This document shows positions 1 through 31,631 of a stretch of DNA of 64,000 nt, in pieces. Within the stretch, counting starts at the first letter, position 1; every line of letters starts with the position of its first letter. Below the pieces are notes generated by a model that saw nothing but the letters and a program-made list of their open reading frames with translations, had not been told where the DNA came from and searched no databases. A program made the translations under genes and the position numbers. The DNA comes from Trematomus loennbergii (Eukaryota; Chordata; Actinopteri; Perciformes; Nototheniidae): contig JAAOOA010000026.1 of the NCBI GenBank assembly GCA_012861695.1, positions 16,129,937 through 16,193,936 on the forward strand, read 5' to 3'.

Positions 1-1184
1 AGTCCGTCCCCTACTGCTGCATCGAGAAAGGTTACCTGCTGTTCCAAAGCAATTACAATAGGTCAGATGCTGAGGACATATTGCTTTACCCTGGGAGTTA
101 ATAGTGTTTACTTTCAACAGAGTTTTGGCAAGCAAATCCCCTCCAAGAAGTGTTTCCACCAGTTGGCTGTACAGAGTAGGCTTAGATAAAACACTTGTAG
201 GTGTTGAGAATTGGCACAAAAACATCTAATTAGCAGGAGGTACTCAGGCCTTATTTCAGACTACTCAGACAGGCAACACCGCCTTTCCCCCTGCAGCAAC
301 TCCCAGCTGGCTCTTTTTTTTCCTGTCAGGTGTTTAGAGGTCTGTGTTGTGTCTGTGAGCTTTTGCCAGCCACAGAGGTCCTGCTCCAAGCTCTTTGATG
401 TGTGATTGTGAGAACAGGCCAAAATAGAAAGAGAGGACAGTCCCAATAAAATACCCAATTATATGAAAAGACACATACAAATGCATTTATATAAACAAGC
501 AATTTCACATATAAACACACCTTTTGTGAGGAAGCTGGACAAATATCAAAGCCTTTACCTGCTGTTAAGCTGCCTCCATAAGCCTAGGAGAAAGGGAACA
601 ATGAGATACAGGGAAGAGGAGAGACGTGGTGGAGACAGCTCGTCGTGAACAGTGAGTGAGAACAGTGTTATGTACCGAAAGAGGTCTTTGAGAAAGCACA
701 GGTTGAAGAGATGAATAGGAAATATGCTGCAAGCAGGAGAGAACTGTTACTCTGTTGCAATAATAGGATATAGGAAGCAGCTAGAGAACATCCATTGTAT
801 TTGTTATACATTTGTTTTTCTCAATTATCTTGCTAATATATTTGTTTTCTGCATTGTAAAGGTCCCCTACTATGCAAATTACACTTTTTCATGTCTTTAA
901 TACATAAACATGTGTCCCCTCTGTGTAAAGAGATTCTATAAGTTTCAGGAAAAAATATTCACTTTTTGTCCTGATCCGTTTATATAAAACCTGTCTGAAA
1001 ATGAGCTGATCAGATTTTGGCCACTTTATGATGTCATAAAGTTTGTTTGGCTTGTCTAACCATTAGCCAATCACCAACCAAGGTAACCCCCCCTAATTTA
1101 GTACTTCATTGTGTCTTTTTTTGTTGTAATTCGCTGTATTTCAAAACACACACTAATTCCAACACTGTGCCTTTCTCTCCGAAG
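1..1184 (+). other. last intron of mmp17 (partial)
   Basis: Non-coding sequence before the terminal mmp17 exon, ending in a pyrimidine-rich stretch and an AG acceptor at 1183-1184. I saw no further mmp17 exon here; the upstream exons must lie before the window. A transposon fragment occupies 857-1060. Confidence 0.6.
857..1060 (+). mobile_element. 5' fragment of AGGTC(A/C)CCTATTATG MITE family
   Basis: The stretch beginning TAAAGGTCCCCTACTATG matches, over about 200 bases, the start of the complete element at 60481-61380. Shared blocks include 'acataaacatgtgtcccctc' and 'ccactttatgatgtcataa'. The other terminus is absent, so this is a truncated copy lying about 125 bp before the mmp17 exon. 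Confidence 0.7.
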
Positions 1185-1495
1185 GCTCGTCCTATTTCTT
1201 CAAGGGGAAGGAGTACTGGAAAGTGCCGAGCAGCGACATGGAGGCGGAGGCAGGATACCCCCGCTCCATCGCCAAAGACTGGCTGCTGTGCACCGAGATG
1301 CAGGCAGACTCTCCGGACACGGAGACGAGACTCAACGTGCAGCATCAGCCGGACCACGCAGAGAACGGGTTCGAGGTGTGCTCCTGCACCTCGGACTCCG
1401 CCTCCCCTTTAGGCGCCCGCCCCTCCCCCTCCCCCCTGTGGCTGCTGCCCCCCCTCTGGACGCTCTCGCTGGCCCTCCGCACTGAACTGCTATGA
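1185..1495 (+). CDS. mmp17: MMP17-type (MT4-MMP) GPI-anchored metalloproteinase, terminal exon
   Basis: This is the terminal coding exon only, entered in phase 1 (G|GC), with stop TGA at 1493-1495. The translation ends the last hemopexin blade (SSYFFKGKEYWKV, then GYPRSIAKDWLLC). The cysteine of DWLLC is the one that closes the hemopexin disulfide in this family. A serine/proline-rich linker with the NGFEVCSCTS motif follows. A hydrophobic tail (SPLWLLPPLWTLSLAL) lacks a cytoplasmic basic segment, the layout of a GPI-anchor signal. Human MMP17 ends the same way (DGYEVCSCTS, then a hydrophobic tail), which favours MMP17 over MMP25. MT4-MMP acts at the cell surface in pericellular proteolysis. 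Catalytic exons lie upstream of the window. The following ulk1 in the same orientation supports the call by synteny. The a/b teleost paralogue cannot be decided. Confidence 0.88.
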
Positions 1496-1987
1496 TGCCA
1501 AAACATGGGACGAGGTTCCTGAGCTGGGTGCAAAAAAACAGTCGGTTTGGTGGAGGGCCAGTCGGGACTCATTCTGAATACAAACTGGAATTTATAAATA
1601 TCAATTGGTACGTTTTGGTATTATTTTCGCTGTTATTTATTTCACATGCTATTTGATGGTCATTTAAAGCGCCTTTCGGTATGGGTAGTACATGCAGTTA
1701 TCATATAATCATACTATATCTAGTAGACATCAATCCACTGACAGTGACAATGCTAATACCGTGCTAAACAACTTTAGTTACACAGAACCACTCTTATTTT
1801 ATTCTTAAATTGCTGTTGCATCATCGCAAGGAAGCTAATCCAATAGGATCGTTCATAATGACTGTTTTCATGTAAAGCAAGTTTACAGCACTATTGAATG
1901 GCTACCTGGGATGTGGATTTCAAACAGTTGAAGAGTATCCTGAGATGGTAAAAGGTGGACAGTGGAGATATTTAAAAGTTTACCTTT

Positions 1988-2313
1988 CAGGAATAGTTGG
2001 ACCATTTGGGGAAATGTAGTATTCTTATTATTTAGTTAGATGAAAATATCCATTCTAGTCTCACATCTGTCTGGTTCATATTTAGCTATCTCGTAGACGG
2101 TTAGCTTAGCTTAGCAATAATGCTTAAATCAGTGAAGAAACAAATAAGCTAAAGGCTAAGCCATGCTAGCGTGTTTGTTTCCTGTTATCAGTCTCTATGC
2201 TAAGCTAAGCTAACCAGGTCCTCGCTGTAGCCTTATATATACCTTACATAATGAGATTTAGATTTATTTTCTCATGTAACTCCAAAAAAGAAATGTCGAA
2301 CCATTTCTTTAAA
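1988..2313. repeat. fold-back MITE-like repeat in mmp17 3'UTR
   Basis: It has outer ends 'ggaatagttggaccatttgg' on the left and the inverted 'aaatggttcgacatttc' on the right, an imperfect terminal inverted repeat. An internal perfect 18-bp inverted repeat (GGTTAGCTTAGCTTAGCA, 2099-2116 versus 2198-2215) would fold a hairpin. The ends resemble a dispersed teleost repeat with 'ggaatagttcgacattttggg' termini (recalled, not searched). Confidence 0.65.
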
Positions 2314-3191
2314 TACTCACTGGCCAGTAGAACTTTCTGCCAGGCTGTTTACGGCCTTTTAACACTTTTTTACCAATCAAATAATCATGTTTAAGTTTAG
2401 GTCGGTTACAGGTAATGTTACAGTTCTCACCACGCCCAACCCCTATAGGGAGAAATACACAGTACTTTAACTCAGCTTGACAGGACAAAACTGCCTGCAA
2501 AACTCAAACCAGGGTAAAAAAATGACATCTGGGATAATGATAATATATTTGGATGGGTGGCTGACAGGTGAAAAGTACCCAGAAATGCAGTGGAGATAGT
2601 TTACAAGTTAATGATCCCACGGGGGTTTGTCAGGAAGAGAAAATAAATGGCATGCTGGAATGTCGACAGGTAGATGGATAGCATACTGTACACAGGTAGA
2701 TAGGGGAATACCATCGAGTACAGCAACACGAAGACAAAAAGGGCAGCGTAGGACAAATGTAGACTTTGGATAAGACAGAATGTTAAAATGGAGTTTCTTA
2801 GTGTCGCTTCACGCCATTATCCTAGCTTAACTCCCTTACCTGTTCTACCACGCTCTTTGATGAACCACTGCGCATCCATCAGAAGCATTCCCTGCCACCA
2901 CAGAGGCAGCATTAGTTTTGTTGTATTTTTTTATAAATATAGACGGATTGTGATTCCATCTTGCTTCAGTCAGATTTAGTTTCTCTCATCAATCAAAGCT
3001 CCATCTCAGAAACGTCATTAGCAAACCTCACCGGATAGCAACTGGATTTATTCTTGCTGATATATTTACCTACAATTTAAATATAGACACAGATATATTT
3101 GAGTTGAGACGTCCCCGTGGTTACTTCAAAGCCGCTGGGGACTGTGTATATTTCAAGGTGTGTTTTCTAATGTAAAATATTTTTGTAGGAA

Positions 3192-3197
3192 AATAAA
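3192..3197 (+). terminator. candidate polyA signal of mmp17
   Basis: AATAAA about 1.7 kb after the mmp17 stop, followed by 'gaatgactttgtacgc'. It is the first good hexamer in a plausible context; no transcript evidence is available. Confidence 0.4.
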
Positions 3198-3869
3198 AGA
3201 ATATGAATGACTTTGTACGCATACAGACTGTTTTTGAGTACTGAGCATTGCTGCTGTGCGGGTGTGAGTGTGTAATTATTTAGTGTTATTGAAAAGGAGC
3301 CCGGCCTTGCTGACAGATGAAGGCAACATGACAGCTTGCTGACACCAACTGGGAGCCGCTCTCCATCTCTCTGATGTTCTTGCTCTTTTAACGGTCACTG
3401 CTGTTCATCAGGAATGCAAATCACCTCACGTCAACCACACCAAACTCTGAGCGGCTATATGGACAGATTGGCTGGCAGAGTTTTATATATATACACTCCT
3501 CTTTTCAGGGATGTTAATTAAGCAAGAGGCTACTGATGAATATTCATGTTTTACAGTAAAATAAGGTGTCCTCCGAATATTAGTTTTTAAGACAACCATT
3601 AAACATCACACATCTACACATATATCCCTTCCCCAGCCCCAAAAACAGACCTGAAATACAAATAGTGGTACTAATGTTGATATATGAATAATAGTGATAA
3701 GAATAATAATTGTTGAATATTTGCTTGGAAATATTTGCCCTAGACTTCTGCTTTCAGACGTAGTTATTTATGAAACTTTTATCAAAACCAATAATACTCC
3801 AATACAGAGGCAATATTGTAATATAAAACATTCTTTTATATACTTATATATGTATATTTATATAGTCTT

Positions 3870-3950
3870 AAAGTTACAACCGGCACTTTGAGGGCAACCA
3901 TAATGCTGATGTGGCAGGCGATGAAATTGAGTTTGACACCACTGCCATAC
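3870..3950 (-). mobile_element. hAT-type terminal fragment
   Basis: Read on the minus strand, it begins CAGTGGTGTCAAACTCAATT and continues through 'cacatcagcattatggttgc'. This is the style of a non-autonomous hAT terminus (CAGTGGTGTCAAACT). The partner terminus was not found. It abuts an L1 remnant. Confidence 0.6.
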
Positions 3951-3954
3951 CTTA

Positions 3955-4250
3955 TCGAACGTACTACTTGAGCCACAGACTGAGTAGTGGATCGTTCTTA
4001 GTGTAGGACATGACATTACGTCATTTAGCCACTGAGCGTGGGAGGGCAGGACAGCATCTTTCCACCTAAGGAGTATCACTCGCAAAGGCCAGTGTGCGAG
4101 CCTTGGCTGGAGTCAGGCATGTATCATCCTCTCCAGTGGTGCCAAAGGGTGCAACTAGAGGGTTAGGATCCAGATTTTGGTCAAGGATAACAGACAAAGT
4201 ATGGAAAATGTCCTTCCAATATAAGCTATAGGGAGGCCTTGTTTATTTTA
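3955..4250 (-). mobile_element. LINE-1 ORF2 C-terminal remnant
   Basis: On the minus strand two frames together give the tail of an L1-type ORF2. One frame reads WKDIFHTLSVIL, PNPLVAPFG and ARTLAFAS. After a frame change the other reads LLRWKDAVLPSHAQWLNDVM and TIHYSVCGSS. RWKD...P.H.QWL followed by I.YS is the typical C-terminal signature of fish L1 ORF2. The frame is broken and the 5' part is missing, so it is a dead fragment. Confidence 0.75.
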
Positions 4251-7200
4251 AATCTTTCACAGTAAGGGCTTACATCTGGGTAGATCCGGGACAATTTGGC
4301 GACATATGAGCTATGTGAACAACTTTAAATTGTAGCAGCAATGAAGGGCACAGATGGATATAGAATTAATCAGTTTGATAAAATAAGGTTTAAAAGAACA
4401 AACCTGTTATTACCCTGCGGCTTGATTGTTTATTCTTCTGTTTTCTATTCTGCATCACAAGATCACAAGCACAAACATATTAGTATCTCTTTCATTTGAA
4501 TGTGTTTAACTACGTTGTGCTCTTCATTGCATCTTTTCAAGACCTTGTAATTTATCATCATGTTAGTTTACAATGAATCCATTGTTATTCCGCGGTGGCT
4601 CCCCCTTTGTCCCGCCTTGCATACCGGGGGACACCACTGAGAGCATCAATTTTTCTTTCCCTCTTGACACACTCGAGTGGTGTTAATTAACGGGTGTGAC
4701 TCGGGGGCCAACGGGAGACCTCCTCCTCCCCGGGGGCTGATGCAGAGCGACGGATCACAAATCAGCAGTTTGTCTACCGCCTAAACCAAATCTAATTGTT
4801 CCAACTAACAATTGAAGGTATTTGTTAACAGTTATTTGCTCCTGAAACTGTAATGAGCATTTAATCAAATTGTACTTTTTAATTGAACATTTGTACTGAA
4901 TTTAATTAAACCATCACAACCTAGGTCTTGATTGTCAATGCTGTCTTAAAGTGAGAAAAACGTCCATGCCGGGAGGTCTGCATCATTAAAATGAAGAACC
5001 TTCTGTCTCCTTTTGTGTGTTTTAGGGCTTACAGCTAAATCCTAACTGAAGGCAAACTAAACCAATAATATCTAACTTTTTTTTCCCGATTGTGGTACAT
5101 GAACTTAAAAATAAAGTGAGCCGTAATCATCAATTTATACAAATAGCATATGGGGTGAACCCTAGAAACCACTGGAAGAGCTGTGGTGATGAAGTGGCTT
5201 TTAGCATGAGGTCTAAAGAACATAAATTGCAAAAAACTAGAATAATTTAAAGATAGAAGAGGCAAACAGAGAGTTCTAAAAGGCACTTGAGTGCTATGCG
5301 TAACATCTGGAGTGAAGTAAATACATTTCATAAAGATTGTTAAGGGAAGAAAAGTTTTCGACCATTTTTATGTAATGTTGCTAGCCCCTTCTCAGACAGA
5401 TGACAAACTTAACACCACTAGTCTGTGCAGAGGAAGTGCTAATATGTCCCTGTGTGTGTCCACGCATCAAAGCACAACTATTCAATCGCTCTGCTCTCAG
5501 CTCTGAGTTGTTGCAGAGGGTCGGCAGAAGGAGTGGGTTCTAGCTTGCATGGAGAGAGAATCATCCGTCAGATTTGTGAGACAAGGCTCTGGCAGCCCTC
5601 TGCCGTCACATGCCTGAAAAGGTCATATTGAATTCAACTCTTGCCCAAATAAGTTTACGGAAATTGACAGGAAGGAAGGGTGTAACCGATCACGTCTACT
5701 TAGACCAAAGTTTGAGCAAAAGCATCATCTCATCATTTTTGTATCTGATGGGACAGGGAGACATGGAAGGTTCACCTTGATGGAAGACATGTGGACCTGC
5801 AAAAATGAAAGACACAGAGTATAAGTATAATGTATAAAGCTATAATGACATGTGGGTATTCAAGTATGTGTGTATTAGCTGTAGAGCTGTCAAAATATAA
5901 AGAATATTGATTTATCCTCCGTTTTAGTTTTGATACCCTATACCTAATGTCAGTGTGTTCATCAATATTCTGCTGAAGTAGAGCGGACACTCTTGATCTT
6001 ATTATGGAAAAGTGAGCAACAGAATAAAAAAAAGAGCAAAGCACAGGTCAGATGATGAGAGCAGAGACTCCTGATCTCCTGCGCTGTCAGTCTGGCCGTT
6101 CTCTGGTGAGGAAAACTGACACTGTTTATCAGGTGATGACTGTGAAATGCCCCCGAGGCCTTCAATCCGTTTGAGATAAAACACCAACTCCCAACTTTCT
6201 AAAACCTTCCGTTCTCATTTATTTTCTAACAGGTCACAAGTAGAACGTGCCTCATCAGTCGTGCAAAACGAAGGAGGTTACTAAAGTTTCTCTATGCATG
6301 GGGCTTGAGGGCAAATCACACCAAGCATTGCTGAAGTTACCAAATGTACACTTTTCTGCAGCGATGATGCATATTTTCAACATGGGTCAAGGTCACAGAA
6401 GTCAAAGTGATCTGTTTCTGATTGGTTGCTGATTCATTCTACTGGTAGGCTATCCACAACTTTAAGTCTGACCCAACAGTGCAGAATTAAACCCCCCAAA
6501 GTGAATTGATCTTGAGGCGACCATCACCTATTTCCTTGGACATTGGCATTTTACCACAAGTCACACTTCGCCCTCTTCTTGTGTAGTTATGATGATAAGG
6601 CTACGTTAGCTGCTACTAGCATTACACATGCTGCAGTTGGTTTGCATGGTGGATCATGAAGTGGCTGGGATTAGGAACATGTTACTCAGTCCACATACAG
6701 TCTTTAATTATATTCTAGGTTTATGGTGAATACGAATGATAAGTAGTTTAAAAACGTTTATCAGGGTGTTCCTTTACTTAGCAGCTCTTTATTTAACTGG
6801 TCTGTAATAAATCAACAATGATACATTTAAAGACGTGTATTTCCACTGAGAGTTAGAGCTGCTTGATGCTTTAGAAAATCTTTAAATCCAGTCTATGAAT
6901 ACCAAAGTCTCCCCTGAGTCCTTGGCGCCCTCAGTTGTAATAGAGTGTATTGAATTTCCCTCCGCTTTGTGGTTTAATTATCTGGCTTGACCTATTGGCG
7001 AAGATCACACGCTGGAGTATAGCAATGCAGCATGCAGACAAAACAATTATGCTGATCAAGTCTTTAAAGTTCATTTCAGTGCGGAGATGGGTTGGAAAAA
7101 GCAGTGACCTTCATGGCAAGATCTGTATCCATCAAAGAATTGGCCACCATTGAGCTGTGCAACATTTTAACCAAGTGGGTAGTATATAGCTTGGTGTTAG

Positions 7201-8817
7201 GCTGAAAATATGAGTAGGGCACAGTGCCATACCACTCGATATTAGCTAAGTGGAAAGTAGTGTCCTTGAAGGAGGCAGCTGCCCTCTAGCCTCGGTCAAG
7301 GAGATGAAGTTCCTCATAGGAAAAAATATATAAAATATAAAATGTGAAGAGAAACACAGAAAAGGGCTATACAGTATAGACTATGTATAGAAAAAGAGCT
7401 TATGTTTGCACATCAGATGTTGGTATTGATTTGCTCACAAAAGAAAAAGTGAACAGACGACAGAAGAAGTATTCTTTACAGAAGAAAACACAATTTTTCT
7501 CAACAGGTAGGAATTGTGTTGACTGAATCGAGCAATGGTATGATTGACAAACACCATCTCCTATTTTTAACAAAAAGACAATATAAATCCTACATTGTTG
7601 ATCAAACTTTGGTGGGACCATGATTTTTATATATGAAATATATTTATATACAGCAAAAAATAGGTAGAATAAAGGGGAAAATGTCTGATTGGGCTTTTGC
7701 AAGAATCTATTTAAGCAAATGGGATGATATTACTTTGTGTGCGTAAAAGGTTTATGTGCAGTTGTCCTTGAGAAATCATAAGTGGTTAAACATCATTAAA
7801 TGCATTACACAGTTTGCCTTGACAAAACAGACCTTTATGACCTTGAATTATGAAATAGGATGATGATTATTTTGTGTCAAACTTTTATTTAACAACTTAC
7901 ATTAAGTTTGCATGTGCAAGTATATTGGGACACTGCTGGCTAAGGTGTCTTCTCTCTAACTAGAGTGAATACCTGAAGGCTTTCGTACCAACTGTCACCA
8001 GCACGGAGACCCTAATGTGGTCCATGAAGCACCGATCAATCATTTTGACTGAACCACAGAGCAGAGCTAAAATATTAAAACCCAGAGCCAAACCCATGCT
8101 GAGTGGACACCTGTGATGGTGGCTGCTAGGCAGCTCACAGCAAAATACACCAACTGCCCTATTTAGTCAAACTTTTTGACACTGTGAAACACACTGAAGA
8201 GTAGTAGAAAACTCATTTAACAATACATGAAGACATGACAGCCTCAGCCTAGCTGTCGGTTGTTAGCAGGTGAAAGAGCTGGATACTTGGCTCAGGAAAA
8301 CCACTATTCCTGATTCATGCCAGCCATCACCAGTATTTTTTTTAAGTGCTGCACCAGTATTATATAATAACTGGCTGACATTTAACTTGTAATCAACTGA
8401 GATACAATAGCTCTTTAATACCAGAGTGGCTGAGTGGGATGTGATCTTACCGCCTCCCACGAGTGTCAAAACAGCTACAAATATAATTCACAAATCATTT
8501 GAATTGTCAGACAATGTGTCCAGGTAACCTGTATTTCATGATTCATTTTAATGATACTGTCACCGATAACATTACATGCCCAGAGTGGTTATCGTTGTAT
8601 ATCAAATGTTGAAGGAACAGTCATACTAAAGACTGAGAACAAATATTACATTATGACTTAATGAACTGTTTCCCTGACATTTTCAAACCAGTGCTTAAAA
8701 ATGATGAACAACCTGATCACAGTACCATAGAGAGACACTTGTATTGCAGTCCTCTACCGCCCCCCTCTGGTACTTGCATACAGGATGGAGTGGATTCAAA
8801 GAAGAAAGATTATTTAA

Positions 8818-9464
8818 AGGTCCCATGTCATGGCCATTTCTACTGATCATAATTCCATTGTTGAGGTATACTAAAATAGATTTATATTGTGCAATTTTCC
8901 AAAATCACATTGGTTTCTCGTATACAGCATCTCTGTATAGTATGTGTATTCACTCTCTGTCCTAAACGGCTTGTTGGAGCTCCTGCCCCCCCTCCCTATG
9001 AGCCCAGTGGCCGTCTGCGAGACAGCGAAACCCAGCCCGAAACCAGCCCGAATACACACACACACCCGCAGCCTGGCTGGGAGTTTGTGGTTGTGCTCAC
9101 ACACCGACTCACAGCCTCGCCGCGTTCCGCCGTCTCAGGGAGGAGAAATCGGCGGAGCTGCAGCTGAGAAAAGATTGAATGTGTGTGTGTGTGAGGAACG
9201 GCTCCGCGGACGTAACGTAATGGCTCCACGGATTGGTCCGTGGGTCCATTTGGGTATGGGCACGTCACTGTACCCAGGAAGAAAAAGAGAAATCTCCAAC
9301 GAGGCGTTCTGGGGCAGCATAGACAGGTCTTTTCTGTGTTAGAGTTTTACTCGCTACAGGGTGTACTTTGAGGGTTTGTGACTTTGCAGACCGTTTACAT
9401 GCATAAAAACCTTCATAACACACAAGGGGATGGGTAATAACCGGAAAAGCATGACATGGGACCT
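8818..9464. mobile_element. MITE with 20-bp perfect TIR and TTAA ends
   Basis: TTTAAAGGTCCCATGTCATG at 8813-8832 is the exact reverse complement of 9450-9469. The TTAA at each end (8814-8817, 9465-9468) fits a TTAA target-site duplication, although a 3-bp TTA/TAA duplication cannot be excluded. The 650-bp interior has a GC-rich middle and no transposase. The open frames inside are incidental. Confidence 0.85.
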
Positions 9465-9805
9465 TTAAATGTATACAATTATAAAATGCTGTTACAAGGA
9501 CGTGTTATGTAAAGAAACACACATATAATCAACTGCACAAGGCTATGAAATGTACGCTGGAATAATGTGATTTAAATTCATACCACATTATTTTTTGTTG
9601 GAATTGTGAGCACATTTGTCATTTCCACTGAACTGTGAAAGGACTTACTTCTAAGGACACTATATGCTAAATACGTTTTTTCAGAAATGCATGAACCCAT
9701 TCAATCTCATACAAATGAAAAATTATAAGAGAAACATACAAATAATGGGACTGAAGGTCTGGTGTTGAACACTTTGCTCCACAGCCAATGATGATTATGA
9801 TGATG
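9465..9805. other. short unique spacer between MITEs
   Basis: AT-rich sequence with no gene or repeat that I recognise. Confidence 0.5.
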
Positions 9806-9813
9806 ATTATAAT

Positions 9814-10210
9814 CAGGGGTGCACATAACTAGTACGCAGGTACGCATGCGCGGCAACAATCTGAAATGCGTACCGTAACTTGTGTCACAAAGCGCAGTTG
9901 CGTACCGACGTACCTGTGAAGCTTTTCCAGAAGGCGGTTAGATCACCGGACGACAGAGTCGGTCTCCGTGTGCACAGACAGGTGAACGTTGTGATCAGCT
10001 GTTTTAGCGCAGGGCTGCTGTACAGACCGACGTTAACAGCAGCCCTGCGCTAAAACAGCTGATCACAACGTTCACACGCTCCGCGGTCACGAAGCTCTGT
10101 ACTCCACTACCACCCACCCCCCCCGTTGACAATCCCCAGAAGTTGGAGTACCAAGCACTGACTCCAGGTACTCATCTGAGTACCTCACTGAGAAAGTTGT
10201 GTGCACCCTG
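9814..10210. mobile_element. non-autonomous hAT element with 8-bp TSD
   Basis: It begins CAGGGGTGCACA and ends TGTGCACCCTG. It is flanked by a perfect 8-bp target-site duplication ATTATAAT (9806-9813 and 10211-10218), the hAT hallmark. It is 397 bp long with no coding capacity and carries a perfect 40-bp hairpin at 9982-10075. Confidence 0.9.
9982..10075. repeat. perfect 40-bp inverted repeat, 14-nt loop
   Basis: The arm 9982-10021 (starting GTGAACGTTGTGATCAGCTG) is the exact reverse complement of 10036-10075. The loop is 10022-10035. Transcribed, it would form an unbroken 40-bp duplex. It lies inside the hAT element. Confidence 0.95.
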
Positions 10211-10290
10211 ATTATAATAGTCCTTTTCTCAACTAGTGTTCAGTTAAATACTAAATTAGTTGTGAGGGCACCATAAAAAAGGTACATTAA

Positions 10291-10859
10291 CGGGCCGTCT
10301 CCACGGCAGCGTTAAAAAAATCTTGGAGGTGGGCGTATCTGAAGCTTGAGGATTTTTTGCGAGCAACCAATCACATGAATCTCCCGCCCGCGACATACGA
10401 AGCAAAAAAGCCCGAAGTAAACTGGATATAAACTCCCAAAACAGGCGAAAACCTACCACTGTCTCTGCCACCTCCCTCCATGCCTGGCTCCTCCGGTTTA
10501 TATCCCGGTAGGTCTGGTCATAAAGCACCGGGTGATTGATTCGCTACCGCTAATTTCTCCTCCATGTTTTGGAATATGAGGAAATGACCTGCGGTCTGTC
10601 TCTCCCAGCATACACGCCGTTTGATTGGCTAGAGCTTGAACTGTCAGATTTGCGTACACGGGATTTGATTGGCTGACGCTTCCTCCTCAGCTTCAAAAGT
10701 TGAACATTGTTCAACTTTGGATCTTGAAAATCCTGAGAATCTCCGCTCGCCTGCCCACAGTGCATTTCGGCGAAAGCGAAAAAAAGTGACGTCACCCCAT
10801 TCAAAGTGAATGGGCAGAAGCGTTTCAAGATTTTTTAACGCTGCCGTGGAGACGGCCCG
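10291..10859. mobile_element. PIF/Harbinger-like MITE, TAA target duplication
   Basis: The terminal inverted repeat is CGGGCCGTCTCCACGGCAGC and onward, about 35 bp with a single A-run length difference. It is flanked by TAA at 10288-10290 and 10860-10862. A 3-bp TAA duplication fits PIF/Harbinger. The 569-bp interior has no transposase. Confidence 0.82.
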
Positions 10860-11059
10860 TAAGGGACTATGGGTCATTCTAATGTTGTTTGTTATCTCAA
10901 TGACTATATCCAAGACTATTCAGCAATATATATATTTTTTCTTTCCTACGTAAGCCTAAGGCGTTTACTGTATCATAAAATAATTTAACCTAGCAAAACA
11001 CTTTAAAAACGCTTCTTAACACGTTTATGACTGTGGACCATAGACTGTGTAAATAAAGC

Positions 11060-11690
11060 CATGGAGCCTGCCGTCATCTACAGCTGTAGTTGGCTCCGCG
11101 CATGCGCACTGTTGCAGAGGCTCGTCGCCGTCTGCTTTGTTGGGACCATCGATGCTACGACTTTTGCCGAGTCAGCTGCGAATTGCACGTACATAACGGG
11201 AATATTTACAATATTTTCTCACTATTGGACATTGTACGCTTGTTTTGAGTGCACAGCCAGCGTTTGCTTTGCCGTATTTACGCTTCAAACCGCCTCAGAC
11301 GACAGAAGACAGGAACCCCTGCCCTGTATATAAACAAAACGCAGCGAGCTGCCTTTTTAAGGTGGCACGTCAGAGACAGCTGCAACAACAAGGACTCCGA
11401 TTCTCTTTAAGTTCGCTCACTTCGTGTTGGTCACGTCGACAGCGATGTGAAACACTATACAGCTTTGTTAGGAGTTAAACTCCATTACGTGTGCGTGCTA
11501 ACATGAGAGAAGAGGACAGTTTGTTGTCAGGAAGGCAGCTCCTGGCGAGTCTGAGAGGGGGTGAATATCCCTGCTGCTGCCCCTACTTGACAGAGGAGAA
11601 AGGAGCACTTGATATCCAGAAGGCTGACCTGAGGCCTCCTGGTCATTCTATCCTCCTGTAATCAGTATAAAAAACACAATTTGGCACAAT
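11060..11690 (+). promoter_or_regulatory. ulk1: ulk1 promoter / 5'UTR region
   Basis: This GC-richer stretch precedes the ulk1 start. A palindromic NRF1-type site GCGCATGCGCA lies at 11098-11108, as in many TATA-less housekeeping promoters. Several ACGT-core sites follow (11365, 11430, 11484). The transcription start is not determinable. Part of 11030-11130 resembles a dispersed fish repeat ('catagactgtgtaaataaag'), so the NRF1-like site may have come with a mobile element. Confidence 0.5.
11503..11661 (+). CDS. upstream ORF in ulk1 leader (52 codons)
   Basis: ATG at 11503 has A at -3 and runs 52 codons to TAA at 11659-11661. It stops 29 nt before the ulk1 start at 11691. If transcription begins upstream of it, scanning ribosomes would meet this frame first, and ulk1 translation would depend on leaky scanning or reinitiation. 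The predicted peptide has a CCC cluster and resembles nothing I know. Coding of a stable product is not claimed. Confidence 0.4.
   Translation: MREEDSLLSGRQLLASLRGGEYPCCCPYLTEEKGALDIQKADLRPPGHSILL

Positions 11691-31631
<19,941 letters not shown>

Larger units (their letters stand above)
1496..3240 (+). other. mmp17: mmp17 3'UTR (inferred)
   Basis: This AT-rich sequence has no coding signal and runs from the stop codon to a candidate polyadenylation signal AATAAA at 3192-3197. It contains a fold-back repeat at 1988-2313. The UTR extent is inferred from the signal only. Confidence 0.5.
3241..8812. other. intergenic mmp17-ulk1, no gene seen
   Basis: Both strands hold only short open frames without recognisable motifs or splice context. 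Contents are an L1/hAT composite at 3870-4250 and two stretches of non-repeat-like, motif-dense sequence (about 3290-3540 with an ATGCAAAT octamer at 3414-3421, and about 4590-4930 with several TAATTAA-like cores). The two stretches may be regulatory. The rest is ordinary AT-rich DNA. Confidence 0.6.

Noticed and set aside
8744..9342. Overlapping frames of 73-132 codons
   Set aside because: They fall inside the 8818-9464 MITE, whose GC-rich core has few stops by composition.
11061..11333. 90-codon frame starting at 11061 in the ulk1 promoter
   Set aside because: No conserved feature; it overlaps the promoter-like NRF1 site and is probably untranscribed or chance.
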